A DNA stretch of 64,000 nucleotides from Effrenium voratum (lineage: Eukaryota > Sar > Dinophyceae > Suessiales > Symbiodiniaceae). The DNA lies in assembly GCA_963377175.1 (NCBI GenBank), contig CAUJNA010002146.1, positions 597,001 through 661,000 of the forward strand, read 5' to 3'. Under the pieces are notes generated by a model, which worked only from the letters and a program-made list of their open reading frames with translations, had not been told where the DNA came from and did not search any database. The translations under genes were made by a program, and so were the position numbers. Positions 33,973-44,424 of the stretch are shown here, one piece after another (the first letter of the stretch is position 1; every line of letters begins with the position of its first letter).

Positions 33973-34056
33973 GAACCGACCGGAGCCTGGCTCTGCAGTC
34001 ACAAAGAGCTCACCCCAGCTGTGGGTATAAGCCTTGCCGTGGAGGCTCACGTTGCC
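33973..34056 (-). CDS. e24: G8 domain, S-L-H-G-K / H-S-W motif
   Basis: Eighty-four bases (28 codons), phase 0 at both ends, acceptor CGAGCGCAG and donor GTTGCC. The frame reads GNVSLHGKAYTHSWGELFVT then AEPGSGRF. L-H-G-K followed by S-W is a hallmark of the G8 family, which makes this one of the two most telling exons. A family A element lies 47 bp upstream. Confidence 0.9.
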
Positions 34057-34103
34057 CTGCGCTCGGCTCGGCACTCGCGAGGTGGGACCGTTCTGGAGGG
34101 TCT

Positions 34104-34217
34104 CTAGGTCCAGTAGAGAGATGTTAGAATAAGATGGTACCCGATTTGTTTTCAGGATGTCTATTTTAGTAGGGGAACCCTCCCAACCAAAAAAGGGGCA
34201 CCTAGCTGGGGGACCTA
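34104..34217. mobile_element. Family A terminal-inverted-repeat element, copy 1
   Basis: It starts CTAGGTCCAGTAGAGAGATG and ends CTGGGGGACCTA, so the outer 7-8 bases are inverted. It shares TTAGAATAAG, GGGGAACCCTCCC and GGGGGACCTA with the copies at 42.5 and 62.5 kb. It has no room for a transposase, so it is MITE-like. It sits 47 bp upstream of e24. Confidence 0.75.
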
Positions 34218-34287
34218 TAGGTTTGCCAAAAGCCTAACTGTTGAGCAGGACAAAACGCCTGCCACCGGTTTTTGAGGTTCGATCGTG

Positions 34288-34353
34288 TAGGGCCCAGGGT
34301 TCTCCATTGTCAGCTTCTGGGGTCTGCATGGAAGGGGTGATGACCCTTTGAAA
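34288..34353 (-). repeat. Family H fragment (reverse)
   Basis: Holds AGGGTTCTCCATTGTCAGCT and GGGGTCTGCATGGAAGGGGT. Confidence 0.55.
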
Positions 34354-35624
34354 AGGGGCATGAAGTTTAATTCGGGACGTTTTGGACATCAAAATTCGGA
34401 GGGCTTCATGTACTTGCTGCGATTGGTAGGGGATGATCGTTCAGGGTTTTGGGAATGAACCGGAGAAAATTCCCGTGTAATAAAGGAAGCCACAAGGGAT
34501 GGTTAATAGGGGGTCATTCCCTCATTCGCTGCTGCACTTGTGTGGTTCCCTACCTGGTATGTCCCCTCCCCAGTAATTGCCTGGGTCCCAGGCGATGTTT
34601 GGACAACCAGACGGGTGTCTTGTTAGACCCTTTTCTGGCTGTTTCAAAGGGAAGTCAAAAAAGGCAAACCAGTTTGGGGGGTGTTAGAAAAATACACCCC
34701 CAAATTCTACCAGGCGAGCTATTTGAGGGCGCTGGCCCGGTCGAACGCACGTGAGCCGGGGCGGCAAAGAATTGTCGCCTTCTGTTTCTCCCTGAGGCAA
34801 CCAAAACCAAAACCAATGGAGGTTCGACCCCTGAAGGTCCTTGCTTGGGGGCTGCTTACCAGCTCGTTTTTTCACCTTTGCTTTGAATCCAACCCGAGCA
34901 GAACATGGCCCCATTATTTACCACCATCAAAGTCACCCCCGAAGTGAGAGGTTACGGGGGAACCCCCCCAGTTTCTGACTTTGACCCCCAAAAACAGACA
35001 AATATTCCAGCAGAAGACCCTCCAAAAAGATTGGTGTCCTTTTATGGCTTTCCTTAAAACAACCCACCAAGGGCTCCCCCCAAAAAAAAACACCACCCCT
35101 AAATGATTGAAGTGGGACTTTGCAACCATTGAAAGCATTTACCTTGGACGACCCTCAACAAAACACATTGAAAGAACCCAGCACCCTGCAACAACTGCTT
35201 TTCCCCATGTCCAAAATCCCAAGTACGGCAACAGTTGGTATTTTGAGCAGGTAGACTCTCCCAATTCCCACTTTTGGGCCCAAAGAATCAACGAGCAGCC
35301 TCCATGTGCGAGATATGTCCCGTGGCAAAAATAAAGATATTTACAAACAGTACTGATAGATTCCCTTTCCATTCCAACAGGGGAAAACTAAACGTAGTCT
35401 TCAGCAAATGGCAGGCAGTCGTGGTTGGTGTTCTCGTTTTGCAGACAGGCCCAACCCCGCTGTCAGGTTCCCTCGGCAGCTGAGAGGGAGCCTACTTCAA
35501 GTTTCATTCTTGGGCGCAATGTGTCAAACCAGGTTGTCCATACTACTAAACACACTAAACTTACTAAACTACCTCCTTCTTAGTGAGGGGATCACCACCA
35601 ACACAGCTTTCAATGGGTAAATAC

Positions 35625-35741
35625 AGAAGCGGAGAAGGAAGCAAAGGCATCGCTTCCCGGTCCGGCCTCGTAGACCCCGAAGACCTTGCGGCCCCACTCG
35701 GTGTTCGTGGAGATGTAGGCCGGGAACGAGTCGTAGGTCAC
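35625..35741 (-). CDS. e23: G8 domain, G-x-K-V strand
   Basis: The acceptor is GTCGGGTCAG. The frame reads VTYDSFPAYISTNTEWGRKV then FGVYEAGPGS. In TMEM2-type proteins a G-T-K-V-x-x-V-x-G-G segment sits just before the S-L-H-G-K motif, which matches this place. The end is uncertain: the EAG at about 35664, or a GTATTT donor at 35625. Confidence 0.8.
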
Positions 35742-37151
35742 CTGACCCGACGGCTTCGGGTCGAACCGGACCTTTGAAAGGGTTTTTCTTTGGCTCCAAA
35801 TGGGCGTGGTGGTCAAAAATAGGAAAATAGGTACCCACACCTGTAATCCAAACAAAAAATAAAACCGGACCCGTTGGCTTTGAGTCGAGCCGAACCTGGG
35901 CCGAACCTTTGAAAAGCTTTTCTTTGCCTCACAATGGGTGTGGTGGTCAAAATCGGCATACCCAAATTGAACCCTGGCAAGTGGAAACAAGGATTACACT
36001 GAGCGGTTCCCTGGTGCTTCAAATTTTGACCCATACCCAAAATGAACCCTTTGAGGTCCCAAGATGCTTAGGCTGAGTCACCTCGCAGAAAAAGAACGCC
36101 CAACAAATTCCTTCGCTGCTGTTTTGAGGTCCCAAGATTCTTCTAGCCCAAGAAGAGGGGCCGGGAATTGTTGGCCCCAACCACCTGATAAAATAGCAAC
36201 TTGTCGAGAAAACCAGGTCCAAGCAACTGCCTACCATGAGCTCGTTCCCCGCCCCCCAAATCGGGGGAATCGCTCGTTAGGCTGGCGCCTGACTCAAGGC
36301 GTGTCTTTTCGGGCTTCATGAACAGGTACCCCATCTAACTACCCGCTGTTACGCAGTTGGTATATTTTGATGGCTTTATGGTAAATAAATTCCTTTCAAG
36401 TCAGGGACTCACATCATTTGACAACATACCCTAGTGGAGTACGGGTTATCTCTATTTCCATTGAAAACCCGGTGCAACCATTCGGGTTCTCCTTTGGGTT
36501 CCGTGTTCTCCCAACATTCGCCACCCAAAATGGATTTCGGTGGTCCTTTGGCTTCCCTTTGACACCACCCTGAGGGTCAAACCACCATTAAAACAATGGG
36601 GGTTCATATAACCACCACTATTGCCCTCAGGATTGTCATCATCTAACTTGGGTCAACCTTTGCTTTAATGGGGGTTGAACCCCAAAAAACCAAGCAAGGG
36701 CTCGTTCAACCGGTTGGCTTTCGGCTTTCGGCTGCGGCCAAGCGGCGCCCCAAAAGGAGATGATGGCAGTGGTGCGATGCGGGGCATAGGACGTGCCCAC
36801 TTGCATCACGCCTAACGAGGACGGAAACCCACTGAAAGGATGGCACACATGTCCCATTTGGGTATGGGTCAAAATTAAACCACCAGGGGACCACAGGTGT
36901 TAGTCATTGGTTCCATTTACCAGGGTGCCATTTTGGGTACCTACTGTTGACCATCTGGGCGTGTTGTTTCAGGGGACCCCCCGAAATATTTGCTTTAAAA
37001 CACAAGCCACATCCGAAACTAACACACACACACACACCCACTCACGGATTTAGGTTTTGTCACTCTCCCCATAAGTGGAAGGCTGACATGCCACAAATAG
37101 CATATTTGGAGTGGGGGGCTACACCCATAAGTTTGGCCCATAAGTGGATGC

Positions 37152-37245
37152 TTTGAGGGCCCTTGAATTGGTCGCGATTCGGTTTCTTCATTGGAGGGCC
37201 CCTTATGGAGGGTTCTGCATTGGGTCAAAAGGGGTCATGACCCTT
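37152..37245 (-). repeat. Family H dispersed repeat (reverse)
   Basis: Holds TTTGAGGGCCCTTGAATTGG, TTCATTGGAGGGCCCCTTAT and GGGGTCATGACCCTTGG. Confidence 0.7.
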
Positions 37246-37578
37246 GGACCAAACAAAAGTAGTTTGACCCGGTACAGACGCCTTTTTCAGTCAACCCCCT
37301 TTTTGGCCACTAAACGGTTGTTATAAACCCTGTCCAAACCAGCAGAACCCCCCTATGTCTAACCAAACTAGCCTAAGGACACCTATCACTGCAGGAAGCT
37401 TACCTTGCTGGTTCTCAGCATGAGAAATGGAATAACTGGAATGACCCGAAGAAATAAACCATCCATTCCCTATGGCTTCCTTTCGCGAATCCCAAAACCG
37501 GTTCATTCGTGGAAAACCTGGACTCATCGTCATCCCCTCCCCGAAGGTCTCGCACCCGGACCATCGCTTGCGCGCCAC

Positions 37579-37625
37579 GCGGCCTCCGGCGTGGACCTGG
37601 ATGGACTTCACCAGCAGCTTCAGAC
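37579..37625 (-). CDS. e22: G8 domain, S-I-x-V-x-x-G-G strand
   Basis: The frame reads LKLLVKSIQVHAGGR, the G8 strand that ends in a double glycine. The acceptor is GCGCCAG; a GTGGCG donor gives phase 0, as e23 needs. GC-rich open sequence runs on for about 45 bases (VARKRWSGCETFG), so the exon may be longer. Confidence 0.8.
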
Positions 37626-38086
37626 CTGGCGCTCAAAAAAGAAAAGGGGGGGGGGGGTGAGAACCATATTCCATTTAGGGCCTCCAGTTTTGATCATGAG
37701 CAACTTGTCCCACTTCATAACCTTGTGGCTGAAATATTTTTTTTTGTTGGCCATGAGTACTTGACTTGTCCCACTTAGTGGCTGAAATATTATTTTTGCT
37801 AGCGGTAGACCCAACCAAAGGACCTTCTGATACAATTACCCCCCATTTCCGGTCGTTTTGCGGAAAGTTGCGGGCAAGCCAACGGATGAGACGCCTTTCT
37901 CGCCATCCCGAAACATCACCGTGTGTGTGGCTCGATTTTTCTTTGGAGTTGGTACCCCCTTTTTTGGGTTTGAAAGGAATAGCAACCGGAAAACCTAGGC
38001 CATTTTGCTGGGTGGCTCGTACTCCAGGCCTCTTTTGCACGAATTACGACAGCTATGGAGTATGGGAAACCTGTTACCCTAACGGT

Positions 38087-38188
38087 CATGACCCCTGCAA
38101 TGCAGACCCTTGGGCCCTCCAATGGAGAACCCATAGCGACTGATTCCTCGAGGGCCCCACGAAAATTGGACCCCCGAATCGGGGCTGA
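38087..38188 (+). repeat. Family H dispersed repeat
   Basis: Holds CATGACCCCTGCAATGCAGA, GGGCCCTCCAATGGAGAACC and TTCCTCGAGGGCCCCACGAA. Confidence 0.75.
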
Positions 38189-38638
38189 ATTTTTGGACCT
38201 GGGCCAAGGCCACACTCACCTGGGGTCACATTGAAATTGAGGGCCTATTTGGGTGTCCACGAATCTTGGGACAAATGTTGCTGAAATGCTGCTTTCTCTT
38301 TGTTTCTGATGTTCCAATACCAAAAACAAACTTCTCCCACCCGGTTGGTTTTCCTTAAGCAAGACACATGCGCCGCAGAATTACCTCGCCATCTGGCCAA
38401 CCCACGCCTTGACCATGTACAACTATGTTAAACTTCCATTTGCCTAAGTCCGCTGGACAAACATAAACACCAGAAGAACAAAACAAACAAAAGATTGCCA
38501 GCAGTGACAAATTCCCGCAAACAGGGAAAAAAGTGTAAAGCATATACACTTAGGCAGTTGAAGTAGAAACGAGTAGAAAAGCAGATCCCAGAAACCGGTT
38601 TTGAGATGCCGGCACTTGTCTTAAACCTCCGGTCCCAC

Positions 38639-38711
38639 CTTCCTCCTCCGCCATGGAAAGCTTTCCGTAGACCTTCAGGTCTCCGACCTGAAGCTTCGTT
38701 TGCGCAGACAT
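38639..38711 (-). CDS. e21: G8 domain, L-x-I-x-G-x-L strand
   Basis: Seventy-three bases, acceptor GCGCTTCAG and donor GTGGGA. The frame reads MSAQTKLQVGDLKVYGKLSM then AEEE. LQVGDLKVYGKLSM corresponds to the conserved strand in which a Leu/Ile run is followed by G-x-L. It ends in phase 1 and e22 begins with the two bases needed. Confidence 0.8.
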
Positions 38712-40099
38712 CTGAAGCGCTTTCCGCCATGCCCAGATCCATGTACTGTGACCCATGTGGAAGCAGGCATTGGAGTGTTTGGGAGAAGCACAGGTTAAAG
38801 GGTGACACATTTGGAGCTCATTTGGAAGGTAAAGGCAATTTGATTTTTTGGGATGGGAGAAGCACGGGTTCTTAAAGGGCTCTCTCTATACTTTCAAACA
38901 TCTCCCCGCCCAAAGGCAAGGATTGAGCATTCGAGGACTGATGTTGAACCTGACAAGAAGAGCTCGAGCCTGACGTCAAAGCGAAATCGAGCAAATAAGC
39001 TAGGCGGAATCCAATGCTTTACCACTTGAGACCGAAAAATCGGGAGCTGCCGACAATTTCTTTTTTCACATGCACGAGCGACCCACCCTCCTACTGCTTC
39101 TTCCCAAGTCCAAAAACCCAGGTGCTGTCCAAGAAGTAGGCGTTTGGGGGTGTGTACTTGCTGTAACTCCCAATAAATTGGGTAGTAGAAGCCAAACATG
39201 GACGCCCTGCTCATATGGCTGGCCCCCGCTTATAAATTATCAGGAAAGCATCACACTCGCTTCTCCAAATACCAACTTTGTCAAGGTATGATGTCAACCT
39301 CTGACTAAATAAGGATATATTTGTGATGGGAAACTGTGTGTTGAAGCCATCCTAAATAAAACTTGGTATCTGGAGTTGTGTGCCATGGTCAAGCCCATTG
39401 GGGTTTGTTTGGGCCGGTAAGAAATGAGCCTGACCCAGCACCCCCCCCCCCAAATCTCTGCTTGTTGGACATTTTGGACATAGCTAAACCATTAGACGTA
39501 CTTGGGTGTTCAAACTACTGAGTAAGTAGGTGTTAACCACATGGTTGTACATGGCTATATAAGGGGGACTAACCCCAGCTAGCCCACTTCTGTCCACGGT
39601 TCTCACCTACTTACTAAGTGGTTTGAACATAGGTGTTGGATAATATAGTGTCCCACTTCTCGTTCAACCAAGCCGGCGCTACCGGCGAAAATGTTCGCTA
39701 AAACGACACTGGAGATAGACCCCAGATTCATCAAACTGTGTGGATGCCTTTTCCCGAAACGGGACATTTTGAGCTCGATGGGGAGTTGATGAACCCTGGC
39801 GCATAACCCCATTTCAGCAAGCCGCAACCTTTCGAGGGCACTCCTCGGGAGATGTTCAAGGGAACAAGCGTGAAAACGGAAGCCAAGGCACCGGAGACTT
39901 AAAGCCAAGGTGCCATACCTATGGCAGTGAAGTTGTTATACACAATGTGGTAGTACGGTGGAATGACCTGGGCGACCGGTGACGATAACGACCATGGCAA
40001 GGACTACAGAATCCACAAGAAGAAAAATCAACCACAACCAAGAATAAGTAAGCAAGAAGAGCATACACGGCAAAGAAAGGGCAAGCAATGAAGTCGAAG

Positions 40100-40451
40100 A
40101 ACCAATCTTAATCAAGTGAGCACGCGAGCAGCCAAGCAGCCAAGAAACCAAGCAAGGGCAAGCAAGCAACAAGGAAAAATACACGCAGAACAAAACCAAC
40201 CAACACACTGAACCAAGCAACACAATCAGTCATACACACAAGCAAGCAAACCAAACCCAACGAAACAAAACCAAACAAACCCAAAACAAACAACATCAAA
40301 CAACAAACAACACACATCAAATAATCAAACACTCGAACAATCAAACAAACAATCAATCACCCAAACAATCAATCAAACAATCAAACAAACAATCGAGCAA
40401 ACAATCGAGCAATCGAACAATCAAACAAACAATCAAACAAACAAACAATCA

Positions 40452-40518
<67 letters not shown>

Positions 40519-40751
40519 TCAATCAAGCAAGCAAGCAAGCAAGCAAGCAATCAATCAGTAAATCAAACAGTCAGTCAGTCAGTCAGTCAATCAATCAATC
40601 AATCAAACAATCCATCAACCGATCAACCGATCAACCGATCAATCGATCAATCAATCAGTCAATCCATCAATCAATCAAATCAATCAATCAAACAAAAAAA
40701 CAAATATATCAATAAATCAATCAATTAATCAATCAATCAATCAATCGATCG

Positions 40752-40800
<49 letters not shown>

Positions 40801-40801
40801 C

Positions 40802-40841
<40 letters not shown>

Positions 40842-41290
40842 CGATCAATCGATCAATCAATCAATCAATCAAACAATAAATCAATCAATCAATCAAATCA
40901 AACAATCAATGAAATCCATCAATCAAACAATTCAAAAATTAAGAAAAACACAACAAACAACCAAACACACAAACAAGCACACAAACACACAAACAAACAA
41001 ACAAACAAACAAACAAACAAACAAACAAACAAACAAACAAACAAACAAACAAACAAACACCGAAGCAAACAACCACGAAACACACAAGCAGCAAAACAAA
41101 CAAGCACCCAAACAAACAAGCGAGCCAGCGAGCCAGCAAGCAAGAGACCAAAAGAGCAAAAGAGCAGGAGAGCACGGGAACAGGAAAGCAAGAGAGCAAG
41201 CAAGCATGCACGCACGCAAGCAGGCGCGCGAGCAAGCAAGCAAGCAAACAAACAAGAAAACACGCAGGCGAGCAAGCAATCAAGAAAGTA
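40100..41290. repeat. (ATCA)n / (AAAC)n / (CAAG)n field, 1.2 kb
   Basis: The plus strand passes from CAAG to AAAC, a long (ATCA)n at 40.32-40.92 kb, (AAAC)n at 40.98-41.06 kb and CAAG/AGCA units. G is scarce in the middle. Lys/Asn- or Leu/Cys/Val-rich frames here are artefacts. It fills most of the intron between e20 and e21. Confidence 0.9.
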
Positions 41291-41633
41291 CGCAAGCCAA
41301 CAGCACATTGCAGGAAGCAACTTGCACTCTTGCACAAGCACACTTGCACGAGAAGACTCCCACGACCACACTTGCGCGCAGTTTGCGCGAGGACACTTGC
41401 ATAATTACACAGTACCCTTGACGAGCTTCAGATTGTGCGCTGAACCAAAGAACGCATTTGACATCATAAGTCGCGCTCTCTATGTTATATATTCTTTCGG
41501 GCCCCATTCTTCTAGTTGCACGCATATCGTTTTTTCTCTCCCCACTATCAAAAGGACCACCAAACCGTCTGTGGCGCGCCCCCCCCCCCCAAATAAAAAA
41601 GACAGACCCACCCCAGCGCAACTCCGCACAAAC

Positions 41634-41684
41634 GCAGCATCCTGCTGTGCGCGCGGCCACCAGCTGATCCATGCCGATGGGCAG
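41634..41684 (-). CDS. e20: G8 domain, early strand
   Basis: Fifty-one bases (LPIGMDQLVAARTAGCC), phase 0 at both ends, acceptor GGCGGCAG and donor GTTTGT. An acceptor eight bases upstream (CCTTCAG) is also possible. In G8 proteins this place holds a pattern like V-x-L-P-x-G, which it resembles. Confidence 0.65.
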
Positions 41685-41769
41685 CTGCCGCCCTGAAGGC
41701 TGAGAGCGCCGGGAGGGGTTCCCCCGTGGTCCACTCTACTTGGTTGACGTTGAAAACCGTTGGAAGGGG

Positions 41770-41830
41770 AGCATTTTTTGTTTTTAGCAGTTAAATGGGG
41801 GGTTTTCCACTAAACCACAATGAGCAACAA
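41770..41830 (-). repeat. Family E fragment
   Basis: Reverse-orientation part with GGTTTTCCACTAAACC. It lies about 85 bp upstream of e20. Confidence 0.45.
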
Positions 41831-42478
41831 TGTAAAATGTTTCCCAGCAACAACCAGGTCTAAGGGGCCCCCTGTTGACCCAACGGGGTTCTTACCCACT
41901 GCAGACCCCTCCAGAAGGGGCCCCAAAACATGGGGACCCGGAAGAGATCGACCAATTCCTCAGATACTAGCTTAGGGTGGCGTAAGGGGACGACCCCAAA
42001 TGCCCCAGCTATATTATGTTCTTTAGGGTCGCAGCCTATTGAGTTGGTTGAACTTTCAAGTAAGCTGAAGCAAGCTGCCTTTAGGTTTTACATCATGGCT
42101 TTACCTGGTCGCCTCTCCAATGAAAGGATCCGGGTTCCGGAAAGCAAACATCGAAAAGCCACCTGCTGTACAAGGATTTGGATCATTTAACTCAGCTAAT
42201 TCAGAGATGCTTAACTGGACTAGGCACCCTAATCACCACTTGGCGTCTAAAGAACTGAAGAACCCCAGTGCCCAGTGTCCCAAGTCCCAAACTGCCATAA
42301 GAGGCCGGAAAGATTCGGACCCATGCTCCTTGGCTCTCACGAATTGCGTACATCCTTGGTTCGAACCTCTAACTTGGTTGGGGGACTAACTCAGTTTTCC
42401 CCCACTGAAGTCCATGGTTCTAACCTGCCAACTTGGTTGAACCCCCAAGAATGAACCATCCAACATTCGTCGCTAAGG

Positions 42479-42599
42479 CAAGGTCCTCCAGTAGAGAGGT
42501 TAGAATAAGGGTGCCCTTTTTTCGGTAGTCGATTTTAGTGGGGGAACCCTCCCAACCAAAAAAGAAACGGTAACAGGGGCACCTAGCTGGGGGACCTAG
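42479..42599. mobile_element. Family A element, copy 2
   Basis: It shares GGTCCTCCAGTAGAGAGGTT, TTAGTGGGGGAACCCTCCCA and GCTGGGGGACCTAG with the other copies; the first base pair of the left end is changed (CAAGGTCC). It lies 39 bp beyond the donor of e19. Confidence 0.75.
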
Positions 42600-42638
42600 A
42601 AGACTCACGCGTCGGGTTTTCTTTCGGCCGCCTCTTGC

Positions 42639-42728
42639 CTCCTTTGGCATGGCTCCGCACGCCCGCCGCCCGCCTGGCCAGCTCTCCGGCAGTGTCCAGT
42701 TGCCCGGCGGGCCCATGACCACTCGAGC
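42639..42728 (-). CDS. e19: start of the G8 region
   Basis: Ninety bases (30 codons), phase 0 at both ends, acceptor CTTCGCGAG and a GC-type donor, GCAAGA. The frame reads ARVVMGPPGNWTLPESWPGG then RRACGAMPKE. A Trp followed by W-P-G is common at the opening of G8 domains. The exon is bracketed by a family A element (39 bp downstream) and a family E element (45 bp upstream). Confidence 0.75.
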
Positions 42729-42773
42729 CTCGCGAAGAAAGAAGCAAAACAAACAAACACGGGAGGGAGAACT

Positions 42774-42883
42774 CGGTTGCTTTCTGCTCCCCTGCTAAAA
42801 GTTTAACTTTTAGTGGTTTAATGGAAAACACACTGGTTGGCAACAAGTTAAAGTCCTAACATCCAAGCAAAATGCAACAAAGA
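42774..42883. mobile_element. Family E repeat, copy 1
   Basis: It contains CTCGGTTGCTTTCTGCTCCC, the palindromic TAAAAGTTTAACTTTTAGTG and AAAGTCCTAACATCCAAGCA. A close copy is at 11158-11279. It lies 45 bp upstream of e19. Confidence 0.75.
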
Positions 42884-43341
42884 GAAGCCTGCCGCGCTCA
42901 AATCAGTTTGAACCGGGAGACTCACGGAGCTAAGGGGACTGTAATCTTTGTTTGTAAGGCTAGGAGACTCATGGAGTTAAGGGGGCAATCGCCTAAACCA
43001 GAAAAAACATAAGGCCTGGCTGCATTGTGTGAACAAGAAGTTCGCGAAACCCTCGTCCTGAGTCCCTGTTTCACATTTGAATGGCAGAACGTGTCCAACA
43101 TAATGACATGAATCATGTTCCGTGTGCAGTACTTACCCCCGTAGTCTCTCAATACCCACTTTTTGTAGCTGGTATGATGTCAAATAATGTTGGCCTCTGA
43201 CTAGACCAGGAGGGGCTTATCATGGAAACCTAGTTCTTCAAACTATACCCGGAAGCAAATAGATGTTTGGAGTACAGGGAGTATGATTGCCACCCTTTTT
43301 GGGCTGCCGAAAATACCCAATTTGGGCCTTGCCGGGTGCAC

Positions 43342-43410
43342 GTCGGCGCGTTGTGGCGCATGCGCCTCCTCCACAAAGGCACAGCCCCCCTCTCCGCAGC
43401 CGGTGTTCAC
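43342..43410 (-). CDS. e18: Cys-containing exon upstream of the G8 domain
   Basis: Sixty-nine bases (23 codons), phase 0 at both ends, acceptor CGTCTCAG and donor GTGCAC. The frame reads VNTGCGEGGCAFVEEAHAPQ. It joins e19 in frame. Confidence 0.65.
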
Positions 43411-44029
43411 CTGAGACGGATCACCGATTCACAGCTTCGGCACCCCCAAATTCTAACCCTGGATCTTACATCTCCGTTTCACCTTCCACTGTGTTTGTCT
43501 GTTCTCCGTGTTTTTTCTAGGAGGATCGCAAAAACACTGAGTTTCAGGAGTGCTCAAGCAGCCAATTCAACAAACAAAATTCAGCCGTGAAAAGCATTCA
43601 ACACTAGGAGTGGTGAAATCGGGCGCGGCTGGTAACTGGTAACTAACATTAGGCTCAAGAGCAAGGGCCTCGGCACAGGCTGTAGTTTGGGTTAAGATGC
43701 TTGAACTAGACTGGTCTCAGCAGCTTCCATTGCGAGCGTTGAGAAACGTCTATTTGACGGATCACATATTTTGCATACGGCGTCTCTATCTCTGACAAAG
43801 TGTCAGCATCCGCAGCGCCTTTCATGAAGCCAATGTACGCACCCTTGAATCAATTCTTCAAGCCTGCAGTCTCCTAAAAGCTTGTCACTTTCTTGACAGC
43901 AGCGCAAGGCTCACCAAATAGTGTGACTTACATCCTGCAACGGTCTCTGTGTTTTTGTGATTTGCGGTAGTTTGCGGTCTTTTGTGGGAGTTTGCAGGCG
44001 CTGAGTTTTGGCAGTGCATGTTCGGCTTT

Positions 44030-44100
44030 GAAGTCTGAGTGGGTCTGAATGGGTCTGAGTGGGTCTGAGTGGGTCTGAATGGGTCTGAATGGGAGTGAAA
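44030..44100. repeat. 10-bp tandem repeat
   Basis: About six copies of GGGTCTGAGT or GGGTCTGAAT. Confidence 0.85.
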
Positions 44101-44381
44101 GGGGTAGAGTTGGCACAGCTCGAAGTATGTTTTGGGGATGGGTCAAGCAAACATTTAAAGATGAGTATGAACAAAGGCCAAACGACATGGTTCGAACCGG
44201 TCAGGGGTGTGACCTATCCAAAAAATCACGGGTCTTTTTTGAAAGAACAACCACAGACTCACACTCCCCGCCCTTTGCCTTCTTGGGAGATAGTTCGAAC
44301 CGGGCATCGCGAGTCTCCGGGGATTTCGCCCCGGGCGGGCGGGTTTTGGGTGGAAAAACAAACATCGCGAAACCAATTCAC

Positions 44382-44424
44382 CGCGGCGGCCCTCTTCGGA
44401 TCTGCGGACGGGGCGCCAAGTCCG
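44382..44424 (-). CDS. e17: short candidate exon
   Basis: Forty-three bases with acceptor CTTTGGTAG and donor GTGAAT. The frame reads GLGAPSADPKRAAA and ends in phase 0, as e18 needs. It is short and low in complexity. Confidence 0.45.

Noticed and set aside
40440..40920. Regular repeats as a CRISPR-like array
   Set aside because: Tetranucleotide units without unique spacers.
40909..41421. 170-codon Lys/Asn/Thr-rich frame and reverse Leu/Cys/Val-rich frames
   Set aside because: They come from AAAC and CAAG repeats.
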